Positions 7,932 to 17,434 of a stretch of DNA of 64,000 bases are shown here, one piece after another. The notes under the pieces were generated by a model. It had not been told where the DNA came from. It searched no databases and saw only the letters and a program-made list of their open reading frames with translations. Both the position numbers and the translations under genes were made by a program. Numbering within the stretch: the first letter of the stretch is position 1; every line of letters begins with the position of its first letter. Origin of the DNA: Roseateles puraquae (GTDB taxonomy: Bacteria; Pseudomonadota; Gammaproteobacteria; Burkholderiales; Burkholderiaceae_C); the NCBI RefSeq assembly GCF_002205845.1, contig NZ_NISI01000001.1:620001-684000 (forward strand). The letters are read 5' to 3'.

Positions 7932-9043
7932 GGCTGCCACGGCTGCACCCAGCCGTCCTCGGTCCACTGGTCGAGCAGTTCGCGTGCGCCTGGGGACAGC
8001 CGTTCGACCTCACGCGGCGTCAGCTGACGCGCATCCGCGAGGCGACGCATCAGCGTGGCATCCCGGCCCGCCGCACGAAAGCTCTCGCCGTTCAGGAACA
8101 CATGCGCGTCGTCATAGAGCATGCGGCTGCGGCGGTCGAGCATGGCACCCAGTCCCGAGGGCAGTGGGTCGCTGACCTCGAACCACACCGTCGGCTTCGG
8201 CTCTGTCAGGGCCTCGCCGAGCGCACGCTCCAGCGCCTTGGGCCGCTGCACCGCGGCCTCAACCGCACGCCGCGCAAACGCCAGCAGATCGGCCGGCACA
8301 CGCGCAGGCTCCGTGGTCGCGGGCTGGCGCGGGTCAGCGTAGAGCTTGCCGGCACTGTCGACGTCGTCCAGCAGACGGGGCAGCAACTCAGCGGCGAGGC
8401 CCTCGGCGCTGGAAGCGCGAAAGCCCACCGAGGCCGTGAAGCAACCCGGGCCGACGGCGATGCCGTCGTGCGCCCAGCCGGGCGGCAGGTAGAGCATGTC
8501 GCCCGCCTCCAGCACGAAGTCTTGCTCGGGCTTGAAGTTCGCGATGATCTTCAGCGGCACGTCATCGCGCAGCACCGCATCCTTCTGCGCGCCGATGCGC
8601 CAGCGCCGACGGCCGCCGAGCTGGATCAGGAAAACGTCGTAGGAATCGAAGTGCGGCCCCACGCCACCGCCATCGCTGGCGATCGACAGCATCAAGTCGT
8701 CCAGCCGCGCATCTGGCGCGAAGCGAAACAGGTCCAGCAACGCCCGTGCCTGAGGCAGATGCTGGTCCAGCCCCTGCACCAGCAGGGTCCAACCGGGCTT
8801 GCTCATCGCAGGCAGGCGGGCGATGGGGCCGTGCTTGAGCTTCCAGTCGCCGCCGAAGGCCGTCACCAATCGGGACTCGACGTCGTCTCGCGACGCCAGC
8901 GCCGCCAGCTCCTTGAGCGAGGCCGGCGGCGTGGCGCCACGGAAGGCCTGGCGCACCAGCAGCGGCTTCTTCTGCCAGTGCTTGCGCATGAATTGCGCCG
9001 GGCTCAGGCCGGCGAGCATGGGGGTCGGGAGGTCGATCTGCAT
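7928..9043 (-). CDS. roxA: Ribosomal protein L16 arginine hydroxylase (JmjC/cupin)
   Basis: 371 residues, close to E. coli YcfD/RoxA. The family uses Fe(II), 2-oxoglutarate and O2 to hydroxylate an arginine of ribosomal protein L16. The iron-binding facial triad is visible as H131 and D133 (in PHFDSYDVFL) and H192 (PPGWAHDGIA), nearly the same numbering as in E. coli. The N-terminus QFMRKHWQKKPLLVRQAF is typical. The ATG at 9043 matches the family start; the frame upstream overlaps the divergent isomerase gene and is noise. Only 31 bases separate the two divergent start codons. Confidence 0.92.
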   Translation of the reverse strand: MQIDLPTPMLAGLSPAQFMRKHWQKKPLLVRQAFRGATPPASLKELAALASRDDVESRLVTAFGGDWKLKHGPIARLPAMSKPGWTLLVQGLDQHLPQARALLDLFRFAPDARLDDLMLSIASDGGGVGPHFDSYDVFLIQLGGRRRWRIGAQKDAVLRDDVPLKIIANFKPEQDFVLEAGDMLYLPPGWAHDGIAVGPGCFTASVGFRASSAEGLAAELLPRLLDDVDSAGKLYADPRQPATTEPARVPADLLAFARRAVEAAVQRPKALERALGEALTEPKPTVWFEVSDPLPSGLGAMLDRRSRMLYDDAHVFLNGESFRAAGRDATLMRRLADARQLTPREVERLSPGARELLDQWTEDGWVQPWQP

Positions 9044-9074
9044 GCGGGCATTGTGCCGATGCGAAAATGCCGCC

Positions 9075-9596
9075 ATGCAAGTGACCCGCCCCTGTGTCGT
9101 CTCCCTGCGTTGGAGACTGGAAGATGCCCAAGGCCAGCTCATCGATGAGCTGGCCGAATCGATGGAGTTCCTGGTGGGGGGTGACGACCTGTTCGCCAAG
9201 GTCGAGACCGCCCTGGAAGGCCAGGAAGCCGGCTTCGAGACGGACATCGCCCTGCAGCCTGAAGAGGCCTTCGGCGACTACGACTCCAACCTCGTCTGCT
9301 TCGAGGCCCGCGCCCTGTTCCCGAAGGACGTGGAGCCGGGCATGCAGTTCGAGGGCCTGCCCGAAGGCGCCGCCACCGAAGGCATGCCCGCGGAGGCGGT
9401 GTACACCGTGACCGAGGTCTACCCCGAGCATGTGGTGCTCGATGGCAACCACCCGCTGGCCGGCATCGGCCTGCGCATGCACCTCACGCTGTTGGATGTG
9501 CGCGCGGCGACCGAAGAGGAAGTGCAGGCGGGGTCGGTCGGTGAGCCCATCTTCATGGTCCAGACCGGCGCACCACCGGACGAACCGATTCACTGA
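9075..9596 (+). CDS. FKBP-type peptidyl-prolyl isomerase, SlyD-like
   Basis: 173 residues. The N-terminal part has the FKBP strands and the interrupting chaperone-type insert arrangement of SlyD: LIDELAESMEFLVGGDDLFAKVETALEG, then LQPEEAFGDYD, then the insert and GNHPLAGIGLRMHLTLLDVR. The activity is cis-trans isomerisation of prolyl bonds with holdase function in the cytoplasm. The His/Cys-rich metal-binding tail of E. coli SlyD is absent; the C-terminus is short and Pro-rich. It is followed by an intrinsic terminator at 9604 and is divergent from roxA. Confidence 0.88.
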   Translation: MQVTRPCVVSLRWRLEDAQGQLIDELAESMEFLVGGDDLFAKVETALEGQEAGFETDIALQPEEAFGDYDSNLVCFEARALFPKDVEPGMQFEGLPEGAATEGMPAEAVYTVTEVYPEHVVLDGNHPLAGIGLRMHLTLLDVRAATEEEVQAGSVGEPIFMVQTGAPPDEPIH

Positions 9597-9603
9597 CACC
9601 CCA

Positions 9604-9626
9604 GGGCGCCGATGGCGCCCTTTTTT
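9604..9626 (+). terminator. Intrinsic terminator of the SlyD-like gene
   Basis: A perfect 7-bp stem (9604-9610 with 9614-9620, loop GAT) is followed by T6 (9621-9626). It lies seven bases after the TGA of the isomerase gene, and its T tract touches the dut stop codon on the opposite strand, so the convergent genes are packed without spare sequence. Confidence 0.9.
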
Positions 9627-10075
9627 CAAGCCTTGCCGGTCGACCCGAAGCCGCCCGCGCCGCGGTCTGACGCTTCGAAGCTGTCGACACGGCGGAACGT
9701 GGCCTGCACCACCGGCACGACGACGAGCTGCGCGATGCGCTCGAAGGGCTGGATGGTGAAGGCCGTCTGGCCGCGGTTCCAGCAGCTCACCATGAGCTGG
9801 CCCTGGTAGTCGCTGTCGATCAGGCCGACCAGGTTGCCCAGCACGATGCCGTGCTTGTGGCCCAGGCCGGAGCGGGGCAGGATGATGGCGGCAAGTCCCG
9901 GGTCACCGATATGGATGGCCAGGCCGGTGGGGATCAGCGTCGTCTGGCTCGGCTCGAGCGTGATGGCGGCGTCCAGGCAGGCGCGCAGGTCCAGGCCGGC
10001 GCTGCCGGGCGTGGCGTAGGCAGGGATCTGCTCGGCCATGCGGGGGTCGAGCACTTGCAGGTCGATGGGGGTCAT
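9626..10075 (-). CDS. dut: dUTP diphosphatase
   Basis: 149 residues, the normal length of trimeric dUTPase, which hydrolyses dUTP to dUMP and diphosphate. All five family motifs are present: [15 protein letters not shown], the uracil-binding [20 protein letters not shown], and the C-terminal Gly-rich arm [10 protein letters not shown]. The start codon overlaps the coaBC stop (ATGA on the minus strand). It is the last gene of the long minus-strand series that begins with the nucleoside importer. Confidence 0.97.
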   Translation of the reverse strand: MTPIDLQVLDPRMAEQIPAYATPGSAGLDLRACLDAAITLEPSQTTLIPTGLAIHIGDPGLAAIILPRSGLGHKHGIVLGNLVGLIDSDYQGQLMVSCWNRGQTAFTIQPFERIAQLVVVPVVQATFRRVDSFEASDRGAGGFGSTGKA

Positions 10076-11289
10076 CCGAGTCTTCTGGAAAGTTCTGCGA
10101 TCAGCGCGCGGGCGAGGCTGAGCTTGTCGGCCGTGCCGCCGCCTTCGGGCAGTTCGCGCTGGCCCTGCTCGTCGATGAGCAGCAGTGCGTTGTCGTCTCG
10201 GCCGAAGGTGGCCGGGCCCAGGTTGGCGACGATGAGCGGGATGCCCTTGCGGCGGCGCTTGGCGTCGGCATGCTCGGCGAGCTTCTCGCTCTCGGCCGCG
10301 AAGCCCACGCAGTAGGGAGGCGACGGCAGGCGCGCGACCTCGGCCAGGATGTCGGGGTTCTCGGTCATCGCGATGGTGGGCGCGGTCGCGCCGCCTTCGG
10401 CCTTCTTGAGCTTGTGCTCATGCACCTCGACGGGCCGCCAGTCCGCCACGGCGGCCGTGGCGATGAAGGCATGCTGCCCGGGTGCCTGGCGCAGCACGGC
10501 GTCGTGCATCTCACGCGCGGTCTGCACGTCGATGCGGCGCACATGGCGCGGCGTGGACAGGTGCACCGGGCCGGCCACCAGCGTGACGATGGCGCCCGCC
10601 TCGGCCGCTGCACGCGCGATGGCGAAGCCCATCTTGCCGCTGCTGTGGTTGGTGATGCCGCGCACCGGGTCGATAGGCTCAAAGGTGGGGCCCGCAGTCA
10701 CCAGCACATTGCGGCCGCGCAGGGGCTTGGGCGCGAGGCGGCCTTCGATCTCGTCGAAGATCTCCTGGGCTTCCAGCATGCGGCCGTCGCCCGTCTCGCC
10801 GCAGGCCTGGTCACCGCTGGCGGGGCCGATGAGATGCGCGCCGTCGGCCTTGGCCTGCACCACGTTGCGCTGCGTGGCCGGATGCGCCCACATCTCGCGG
10901 TTCATCGCCGGCACGATGAAAAGCGGGCATTCGCCGATGCGGCGGGCCAGCGCGGTCAGGCTGATGAGGTCGTCCGCCCTGCCCTGCGCCAGGGCCGCGA
11001 TGGCGTCGGCACTCGCCGGCGCCACCACCATCGCATCCGCCTCCCGGCTGAGATTGATGTGGGCCATGTTGTTGCCCGGGCGCGTGTCCCACTGCGAGGT
11101 GTAGACCGGCCGGCCCGACAACGCCTGCATCGTGACCGCAGTGATGAACTGCTCGGCCGCCTCGGTCATCATGACCTGCACGCTCGCGCCTGCCTTCACC
11201 AGCAGCCGCGTCAATTCGGCGATCTTGTAGCCGGCGATGCCGCCGGTCATTGCGAGCAGGAGGTGCTTGCCGTGCAGTGGACTTGTCAT
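10072..11289 (-). CDS. coaBC: Bifunctional phosphopantothenoylcysteine decarboxylase/synthetase
   Basis: 405 residues, two steps of coenzyme A synthesis. The N-terminal flavoprotein domain (CoaC) shows GGIAGYK, the catalytic-His region [11 protein letters not shown], the PAMNREMW substrate motif (about 128-134) and the active-site Cys163 in [10 protein letters not shown]. The C-terminal CoaB domain begins near residue 192 with [18 protein letters not shown] and continues to the end. I use the ATG at 11289, which begins at [17 protein letters not shown]; the frame is open further upstream but non-homologous. The coaBC-dut pairing is common in proteobacteria. Confidence 0.96.
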   Translation of the reverse strand: MTSPLHGKHLLLAMTGGIAGYKIAELTRLLVKAGASVQVMMTEAAEQFITAVTMQALSGRPVYTSQWDTRPGNNMAHINLSREADAMVVAPASADAIAALAQGRADDLISLTALARRIGECPLFIVPAMNREMWAHPATQRNVVQAKADGAHLIGPASGDQACGETGDGRMLEAQEIFDEIEGRLAPKPLRGRNVLVTAGPTFEPIDPVRGITNHSSGKMGFAIARAAAEAGAIVTLVAGPVHLSTPRHVRRIDVQTAREMHDAVLRQAPGQHAFIATAAVADWRPVEVHEHKLKKAEGGATAPTIAMTENPDILAEVARLPSPPYCVGFAAESEKLAEHADAKRRRKGIPLIVANLGPATFGRDDNALLLIDEQGQRELPEGGGTADKLSLARALIAELSRRLG

Positions 11290-11302
11290 GGGCTTGTTAG
11301 GA

Positions 11303-12016
11303 CTAACGCTTCCTGAACACCAGGTCCCAGACCCCGTGGCCGAGACGCAGCCCACGAGCCTCGAACTTGGTCAGGGGCCGGTAGGCGGGCTTGTCAGCAT
11401 AACCGGTTGCCGCGGCCGCGGTATTCAGGAGGGCCGGCTCGGCGCTCAGCACCTCGAGCATCTGCTCGGCATAAGGCTGCCAGTCGGTCGCGCAGTGCAG
11501 GTAGCCGCCCGGGGCGATGTGCTTCACAAGCTGCGCCACGAACGCGGGCTGGATGAGCCGGCGCTTGTTGTGGCGCTTCTTGTGCCAGGGGTCGGGGAAG
11601 AAGATGTGAACGCCTGCGAGCACGCCCTCGCCCACCATGTCGCGCAGCACCTCGACCGCGTCGTGCTGGACGATGCGAATGTTGCCCAGTTGCTTCTCGT
11701 CGATGAGCTTGAGCAGCGCGCCCACGCCGGGCTCGTGCACCTCGCAGCCGATGAAGTCATGGTCGGGCAGCGTGGCCGCGATCTCGGCGGTCGCGCCGCC
11801 CATGCCGAAGCCGATCTCCAGCACCACAGGCGCCGTGCGGCCGAAGGTAGCGGCGAGGTCGAGCTTCTCGGCCTTGTAGGGCAACACGAACTTCGGGCCC
11901 AGCTCCGCCAGAGCCTTTATCTGGCCGGTGCCCATGCGGCCGGCGCGGGTGACGAAGCTCTTGATGGCCCGGCGCGGTGGCTGGCCGGGCTGCTGGCCGT
12001 CTTGGTCGTCGCTCAT
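11303..12016 (-). CDS. trmB: tRNA (guanine-N7-)-methyltransferase
   Basis: 237 residues. TrmB methylates G46 in the variable loop of tRNA. The SAM-binding motif is [15 protein letters not shown], and the family-specific [15 protein letters not shown] follows the region of motif IV, then the C-terminal [19 protein letters not shown]. The N-terminal [14 protein letters not shown] is also characteristic. The start codon shares one base with the deoA stop (TGATG on the minus strand), linking a tRNA-modification enzyme to the nucleoside-degradation genes. It ends 13 bases before the coaBC start. Confidence 0.96.
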   Translation of the reverse strand: MSDDQDGQQPGQPPRRAIKSFVTRAGRMGTGQIKALAELGPKFVLPYKAEKLDLAATFGRTAPVVLEIGFGMGGATAEIAATLPDHDFIGCEVHEPGVGALLKLIDEKQLGNIRIVQHDAVEVLRDMVGEGVLAGVHIFFPDPWHKKRHNKRRLIQPAFVAQLVKHIAPGGYLHCATDWQPYAEQMLEVLSAEPALLNTAAAATGYADKPAYRPLTKFEARGLRLGHGVWDLVFRKR

Positions 12017-13329
12017 CAGCCCACCTCGGCCATGACCATCGGCGCCGCGGCCAAGTCGGCGTCGCCCAGCGTGCAGGCGGCCAGGTACGAGACCACCGCA
12101 CGATCGGCCGCAGCCTCGTCGGCGGCGTGCACCAGGGCCAGCGGCTCACCGGCGGCGAAGCGGGTGCCGACCGGCTGCACGGACGAGAAGCCGACGCGCA
12201 TGTCGATGGCGTCACCCGCCTTGCGCCGGCCACCGCCCAGCTCGACGATCAGCACGCCGAGATCGCGCGTGGCCATGGCTTGCAGCACCCCGGCACGCGG
12301 TGCGGGCACGGGCTTCACGACCGGCGCAGCAGCGAGGTACTGGGCCGGCTTGTCGAGCAGGTCGGCCGGGCCGCCGAGGGCGGAAACCATCTGCGCGAAC
12401 TTCTCGGCCGCGGCGCCGCTGTCCAGCGCGGCTTGCAGCTTCACACGCGCGGCGGCGGTGTCGGATGCCAGGTTGCCCAGCACCAGCATCTCGGCGCACA
12501 GCGCCAGCGTCACCTCGTGCAGGCGGGCCTCACGCGGGCCGTCACCCTTGAGGTAGCGCACCGTCTCCCAGATCTCCAGCGCGTTGCCGACGTCGGTGCC
12601 CAGGATCTGGTTCATGTCGGTGATGAGCGCCCTGGTACGCAGGCCGGCACCACCGGCGACGGCCACGATGCTCTCGGCCAGTTCGCGCGCGAACTCGGGC
12701 GTGGCGGCAAAGGCGCCGTTGCCGCACTTGATGTCCATGGCCAGGCCTTCCAGGCCGGCGGCGAGCTTCTTGGACAGGATGCTGGCGGTAATGAGCGGCA
12801 CGCTCTCGACCGTGGCCGTCACGTCGCGCGTGGCGTAGAAGCGCTTGTCGGCCGGGGCCAGGTCGGCCGTCTGGCCAATGATGGCGCAACCCAAGGAACG
12901 CACGAGCTGGTCGAACTTGGCCGGGTCGGGCGTCGTCGAATAGCCCGGGATGGCTTCGAGCTTGTCGACCGTGCCGCCGGTGTGGCCGAGGCCGCGGCCC
13001 GCGATCATCGGCACGTAGCCGCCACAGGCCGCCACCATGGGCGCGAGCATGAGGCTGACCTTGTCGCCCACGCCGCCGCTGCTGTGCTTGTCGAGGATGG
13101 GACCCGGCATGTCGGGCCAGCGCATCACGCGGCCGGAGTTCATCATGGCGCGGGTCAGCAGCACGGCCTCGTCACGGCCCATGCCCCGCAGGAACACGGC
13201 CATGCCGAGCGCAGCCACCTGGCCTTCGCTCCAGGAGTTGTCCACGAGGCCGCGGACGAAGTGGTTGATCTGCGCTTCGTTGAGCGCCTGGCCGTCGCGC
13301 TTGGCGCGGATGATTTCTTGGGCGAGCAT
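12016..13329 (-). CDS. deoA: Thymidine phosphorylase
   Basis: 437 residues, matching E. coli DeoA in length. It cleaves thymidine and deoxyuridine with phosphate, giving the base and 2-deoxyribose 1-phosphate. The thymidine/pyrimidine-nucleoside phosphorylase signature is visible around [18 protein letters not shown], with the substrate-loop segment [16 protein letters not shown]. It starts [13 protein letters not shown], typical of the family. It lies 12 bases behind deoC and overlaps trmB by one base. Confidence 0.97.
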   Translation of the reverse strand: MLAQEIIRAKRDGQALNEAQINHFVRGLVDNSWSEGQVAALGMAVFLRGMGRDEAVLLTRAMMNSGRVMRWPDMPGPILDKHSSGGVGDKVSLMLAPMVAACGGYVPMIAGRGLGHTGGTVDKLEAIPGYSTTPDPAKFDQLVRSLGCAIIGQTADLAPADKRFYATRDVTATVESVPLITASILSKKLAAGLEGLAMDIKCGNGAFAATPEFARELAESIVAVAGGAGLRTRALITDMNQILGTDVGNALEIWETVRYLKGDGPREARLHEVTLALCAEMLVLGNLASDTAAARVKLQAALDSGAAAEKFAQMVSALGGPADLLDKPAQYLAAAPVVKPVPAPRAGVLQAMATRDLGVLIVELGGGRRKAGDAIDMRVGFSSVQPVGTRFAAGEPLALVHAADEAAADRAVVSYLAACTLGDADLAAAPMVMAEVG

Positions 13330-13341
13330 GGTCGTGAAGGA

Positions 13342-14106
13342 TCAGTAGGCGGCGTTCGAGGCGGTGGAGGCAGCGCCACCGAGCACGGCTTCGATGTCGG
13401 TCAGCAGGCCACTGGCGCCGAAGCGCAGGCGCTGCGGGTTCAGCGCCTGGGCACCCAGCGCCGCGTCGGCTTGGGCGATATAGCCCGCGGCGTCGGCCAC
13501 CGAGCGCACGCCACCCGAGGCCTTGAAGCCGGCGGACGGCAGACCGCTGGCCTGGATCTCCTTGAGCATCACGGCGGCGGCCGCGGGGGTGGCGCCGGTC
13601 GGGGTCTTGCCGGTGCTGGTCTTCACGAAATCTGCACCGGCCGCCAGCGCCAGGCGCGTGGCCTGGGCGATGAGTTCAGGCGTTTGCAACTCACCCGACT
13701 CGATGATGACCTTGAGCGTCAGCGGGCGGCTGGCAAAGCGCACTTCGGACAGGAACTCGGCGACCTCGGTCGACTGCCCGGCCATGAGTGCGCGGTAGGG
13801 CAGCACCACGTCGACCTCGTCACCCCCAGCCTGCGCGATGGTGGCCACATCGGCCAGCGCGCGAGCCTGGTCCAGCGCCCCGTCGGGGAAGTTCGCGACC
13901 GCGGCAACCTTGATGCCGGCAGGCAGGGCAGCTCGCGCCTGGGCGACGAAACGCGGCCAGACGCACACGGCAGCCACCGGGCCGTGGGCGGTTTGAGCAC
14001 GGCGGCACAGCGCGTCGATGTCGGCGGCGGTGTCGCCGTCGTTCAGGCTGGTCAGGTCCAGGCAGGCCAGCGCGGTCCGCGCGGCAGCCTTGAGGTCGGT
14101 GGTCAC
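13342..14106 (-). CDS. deoC: Deoxyribose-phosphate aldolase
   Basis: 254 residues. DeoC splits 2-deoxyribose 5-phosphate into glyceraldehyde 3-phosphate and acetaldehyde, the last step of deoxynucleoside catabolism. The Schiff-base lysine is K167 in FVKTSTGK, the same number as in E. coli, and K195 in AGFKASGGV is the second active-site lysine; D99 in EVDVVLP fits the third residue. A phosphopentomutase (deoB), needed to convert the 1-phosphate to the 5-phosphate, is not in this cluster. The start overlaps the purine nucleoside phosphorylase stop (ATGA). Confidence 0.95.
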   Translation of the reverse strand: MTTDLKAAARTALACLDLTSLNDGDTAADIDALCRRAQTAHGPVAAVCVWPRFVAQARAALPAGIKVAAVANFPDGALDQARALADVATIAQAGGDEVDVVLPYRALMAGQSTEVAEFLSEVRFASRPLTLKVIIESGELQTPELIAQATRLALAAGADFVKTSTGKTPTGATPAAAAVMLKEIQASGLPSAGFKASGGVRSVADAAGYIAQADAALGAQALNPQRLRFGASGLLTDIEAVLGGAASTASNAAY

Positions 14107-14939
14107 AGCGCCACGTCCTTGAGGCTGGCCACCAGCGCGGCCAGGAAGCCAGCGGCGCGCTCGCCCGACATCTGCGCCTGCTTGAGGGTCAGGTCGTGCG
14201 TCAACGCCTCGGCCGAGAGGCCGGCGGCCATGTTGGTCATGAGTGCGATGCCCATGACCTTCAGGCCGGCGTGGCGGGCCAGGATGGTCTCGGGCACGGT
14301 GCTCATGCCGACGGCGTCGGCGCCCCAGGCAGCGAACATGCGGATCTCTGCGGCAGTCTCGAACTGCGGGCCCAGGGCCCAGCAGTACACGCCTTCGCCC
14401 AGCATCAGGTTCTCGCGCTTGGCCAGCGCCAGCGCGTGCTTGCGCAGGTCGGCGTCGTAGGCGTTGACCATGTCGACGAAGCGATGGCTGCCCTGCTCGC
14501 CTACCAGCGGGCTGCGCTGTGGCGCATTGATGTGGTCGGCGATCAGCATCAGGCTGCCGGGCGGCATGTGGCCGCGCAGGGAGCCGGAAGCGTTGGTTTG
14601 CAGCAGCAGCTTCACGCCCCAGGTCTTGAGCGTGCGCAGCGCGCCGGCCATGCCGGTGCAGTCGCCGGTTTCGTAGGTGTGCGCACGGCCGCGCAGGAAG
14701 ATGACACGCTGGCCGCCGATGTGGCCAACGACGACCTCGTTGACGTGCCCCTCGACCTTGGGCTGCGGAAACGCCGGCAGCTCGGTGTAGGGCAGGCTTT
14801 GCGGCTCCTGCACATGGCTCACGGCGCCGGCCCAGCCGGAACCGAGCACCACGGCCACTTCAGGCGCATTGCCGAACAGGGATTGCAGCTTGTCGACGCT
14901 CGCGGGGATCGCGACGTCGAGCTTCTTGTTGTCGATCAT
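14103..14939 (-). CDS. Purine nucleoside phosphorylase (trimeric, PNP/XapA type)
   Basis: 278 residues. It phosphorolyses purine (deoxy)nucleosides to the base and (deoxy)ribose 1-phosphate. Key segments are the phosphate-binding VVLGSGWAGAV, GHVNEVVVGHIGGQ with the catalytic His, RGRAHTYETGD, LLLQTNASGSL, the purine-site GPQFETAAEIRMF and GMSTVPETILARHAGL. This is the trimeric PNP-II family (PunA/XapA), not the hexameric DeoD family. The gene sits between cdd and deoC, so purine nucleosides imported by the upstream ABC system can be processed directly. Confidence 0.94.
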   Translation of the reverse strand: MIDNKKLDVAIPASVDKLQSLFGNAPEVAVVLGSGWAGAVSHVQEPQSLPYTELPAFPQPKVEGHVNEVVVGHIGGQRVIFLRGRAHTYETGDCTGMAGALRTLKTWGVKLLLQTNASGSLRGHMPPGSLMLIADHINAPQRSPLVGEQGSHRFVDMVNAYDADLRKHALALAKRENLMLGEGVYCWALGPQFETAAEIRMFAAWGADAVGMSTVPETILARHAGLKVMGIALMTNMAAGLSAEALTHDLTLKQAQMSGERAAGFLAALVASLKDVAL

Positions 14940-14947
14940 GAGGTACC

Positions 14948-15364
14948 TCAGAACTTGAGATGGTCCGGCCCGAAGCTGAGGGGCAGGAGTTCGGCCAGGG
15001 TCCAGCGCTGGCGGATGCCACCTGGATCACCGGCAATGATGACGAGTTCCTCGGGAACCGAGAACTCGCGCAGCTTCTGGCGGCAGCCGCCGCAGGGGGT
15101 GATGATGTCGGGGCCCGGCCCCGTGACCAGGGCCGCCACGGCGCGCTTGCCGCCGGCCATGATCATGGCCGTCAGGGCGGAAGGCTCGGCGCACCAGCCC
15201 TGCGGGAAGGAGGCGTTCTCCATGTTGGCGCCAACATGGATGCGGCCCTGCTCGTCGAGGATGGCGACACCGACGCGGTACTTGGAATACGGCGCATGGG
15301 CCAGGTCGCGCGCACGCAGCGATTCGGCCAGCAGGCGGTCGAGCAGCTCCTGACTCAGCTCCAC
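14948..15364 (-). CDS. cdd: Cytidine deaminase
   Basis: 138 residues, the small homotetrameric type that converts cytidine and deoxycytidine to uridine and deoxyuridine. Zinc and catalytic residues are C58 and E60 (WCAEPSA) with C91 and C94 (PCGGCRQ); FPVGAAL-type substrate residues appear as YRVGVAIL. No ATG is available near the family start. I chose GTG at 15364 because AAGGAG stands seven bases upstream, overlapping the permease stop region. The longer frame would run through the permease gene. Confidence 0.94.
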   Translation of the reverse strand: MELSQELLDRLLAESLRARDLAHAPYSKYRVGVAILDEQGRIHVGANMENASFPQGWCAEPSALTAMIMAGGKRAVAALVTGPGPDIITPCGGCRQKLREFSVPEELVIIAGDPGGIRQRWTLAELLPLSFGPDHLKF

Positions 15365-15365
15365 T

Positions 15366-16331
15366 TCAGCGCTCCTTGACGTAGGGGCGGCCGAGCGCCT
15401 TCGGGGCGATGGCCGAGCCGATGAAGCCGGCCAGCAGCACAACCGTCAGGATGTAGGGCAGCGCCTGGATGAGCTGCACCGGCACCTCTCCGACGCCTGG
15501 CAGCTGCACGCCTTGCAGCCGGATGGCCACGGCATCCAGGAAACCGAACAGCAGGCAGGCCGCCATCGTGGGCAGTGGCTTCCACTTGCCAAAAATCATG
15601 GCGGCCAGCGCGATGAAGCCGCGACCGGCGGTCATGTTGGGCGAGAAGGAAGCGTTCTGCGCCAGGGTCAGGTAGGAGCCCGCCAAGCCGCAGAGCACGC
15701 CATTCATCAACAGCGCCTGGTAGCGCAGGCCCTGCACCGACATGCCGGCCGCCTCCACCATGGCCGGGTTCTCACCCACCGCGCGCAGGCGCAGGCCCGG
15801 GCGGGTGCGCTCCAGGAAGAACCACACCGCCGCGACCATCAGGAAGGCCACGTAGACGAGCACGTTGTGGCTCAGCAGGCCATGGCCGAACACCGAGGCG
15901 AACCATTGGCCGGCCTGCGGCTCGGCAAAGGCCGGCGCCATGGCGGTCAGGCGCACTTCGGGCGCGATGGGCGGCGTCTGCCCGCCCTGCTGGAACCACG
16001 CAATGCCCAGCACCACGGTCAAGCCAGCCGCAATCATGTTGAGCGCGACGCCCGACACGACCTGGTCGCCACGGTTCGTCACGCAGGCATAGCCATGCAC
16101 CAGCGAAGCACAGCAGGCCACGGCCATGGCCGCGAGCAGACCGAGGCCCGTGGAGTGCGTGACGGACGCGGTCGCCGCGGCGGCGAAGGCGGCGAAGAGC
16201 ATCTTGCCTTCCAGCCCCAGGTCGACCACGCCGGCCCGCTCGGACAGCACGCCGGCCATGGCGCACAGCAGCAGCGGCGCGCTGACGCGCAGCGTGGATG
16301 CCAGCACCGAGGCGATCAGCACCTCATCCAT
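15366..16331 (-). CDS. Nucleoside ABC transporter permease, second subunit (NupQ/YufQ-like)
   Basis: 321 residues with about eight to nine hydrophobic segments, inner membrane. It begins MDEVLIASVLASTLRVSAPLL and carries SERAGVVDLGLEGKML and TAGRGFIALAAMIFGKWKP, both typical of the second permease of BMP-type nucleoside importers (branched-chain amino-acid/ribose permease superfamily). The ATG overlaps the stop of the first permease (TGATG on the minus strand), and the stop is one base from the cdd GTG. It forms the membrane channel with the preceding gene product. Confidence 0.92.
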   Translation of the reverse strand: MDEVLIASVLASTLRVSAPLLLCAMAGVLSERAGVVDLGLEGKMLFAAFAAAATASVTHSTGLGLLAAMAVACCASLVHGYACVTNRGDQVVSGVALNMIAAGLTVVLGIAWFQQGGQTPPIAPEVRLTAMAPAFAEPQAGQWFASVFGHGLLSHNVLVYVAFLMVAAVWFFLERTRPGLRLRAVGENPAMVEAAGMSVQGLRYQALLMNGVLCGLAGSYLTLAQNASFSPNMTAGRGFIALAAMIFGKWKPLPTMAACLLFGFLDAVAIRLQGVQLPGVGEVPVQLIQALPYILTVVLLAGFIGSAIAPKALGRPYVKER

Positions 16332-17434
16332 CAGCGGCCTCCTTTCAGTGCGGCGTAAACGCGGGCGAACAGCGGCGCACTGACGGTGGCCATGGCGCCG
16401 GAGAACAACACGATCAGGCCCTGCGCGGTCACCACCATTTCGCGGCTGAAGCCCTGCAGCTCGAACGACACCTCGACACCGCCCTGGTAGAGCACGCCGA
16501 AGAGCAGCGAGGCCAGCACGATGCCGATGGGATGGTTGCGACCCATCAGGGACACCGCGATGCCGGTGAAGCCCGCGCCGGCGACGAAGTCCAGCGTGAG
16601 CTTGCCCTGCACGCCAGAGATTTCGTTGATGCCGACCATGCCCGCCAGCGCCCCGGAGATGGCCATGGCCAGCAGCACCTGGGCGCGCGGGCGGATGCCG
16701 GCGTAGTGGGCGGCACGCGGCGCGCTGCCCACCGCACGCACCGCATAGCCGGCCGCACTCTTCCACAGGAACCAACCCACGAAGACGCAGGCCACCAGCG
16801 CGATGAGCAGGCTGAGGTTCAGCGGTGAGGACGGCAGTTCGACACCGAAGTAGGCCGCGATCTGGTGCAGGGCCGGCATGCGCGCCGCCTGGGCAAACTC
16901 GGCGGATTCGACCGACATGCTGTCAGCCGGGCGCAGCCAGTTCACCAGCAGGTAGCCATTGAGGCCCGCCGCCAGGAAGTTGAACATGATCGTCGTGATG
17001 ACGATGTGGCTGCCGCGCCAGGCCTGCAGGTAGGCCGGCACCGCGGCCCACAGCATGCCGAACAGCGCCGCAGCCACCACCAGCAGCGGCAGCAGCACGA
17101 CCGCCGGCAGCTTGGCGCCCAACCACAGCGCCGTCAGCGCGACGCCAATGCCGCCCAACGTCGCCTGGCCCTCGCCGCCGATGTTGAACAGGCCTGCGTG
17201 GATGGCCACCGCCACGGCCAGCCCGGTGAAGATGAAGGTGGTGGCGTAGTACAGCGAATAGCCCAGGCCGCGCACGCTGCCGAGTGCGCCGTTGAGCAGC
17301 ACGGTCAGCGCCTGCCAGGGGCTGTGGCCGATGACCATGACCACGAGACCCGCCACCAGCAGCGCGATGGCGAGGTTCCACAGCGGCAGCAGGCCAATGT
17401 CGATCCAGCGGGGAAGTTGCAGAGGTTGGCTCAT
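16331..17434 (-). CDS. Nucleoside ABC transporter permease, first subunit (NupP/YufP-like)
   Basis: 367 residues, about nine to ten membrane helices. The N-terminal cytoplasmic tail MSQPLQLPRWIDIG is followed by the family pattern TTFIFTGLAVAVAIHAGLFN and GGEGQATLGGIGVAL, and later GFTGIAVSLMGRNHPIGI, typical of BMP-type permeases. It pairs with the NupQ-like protein and is energised by the upstream ATPase. Its start overlaps the ATPase stop (ATGA), its stop overlaps the next permease start. Confidence 0.92.
   Translation of the reverse strand: MSQPLQLPRWIDIGLLPLWNLAIALLVAGLVVMVIGHSPWQALTVLLNGALGSVRGLGYSLYYATTFIFTGLAVAVAIHAGLFNIGGEGQATLGGIGVALTALWLGAKLPAVVLLPLLVVAAALFGMLWAAVPAYLQAWRGSHIVITTIMFNFLAAGLNGYLLVNWLRPADSMSVESAEFAQAARMPALHQIAAYFGVELPSSPLNLSLLIALVACVFVGWFLWKSAAGYAVRAVGSAPRAAHYAGIRPRAQVLLAMAISGALAGMVGINEISGVQGKLTLDFVAGAGFTGIAVSLMGRNHPIGIVLASLLFGVLYQGGVEVSFELQGFSREMVVTAQGLIVLFSGAMATVSAPLFARVYAALKGGR

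Noticed and set aside
11977-14460. 827-residue open frame on the plus strand
   Set aside because: Antisense to deoA and deoC; composition is His/Gly/Arg-rich shadow translation.
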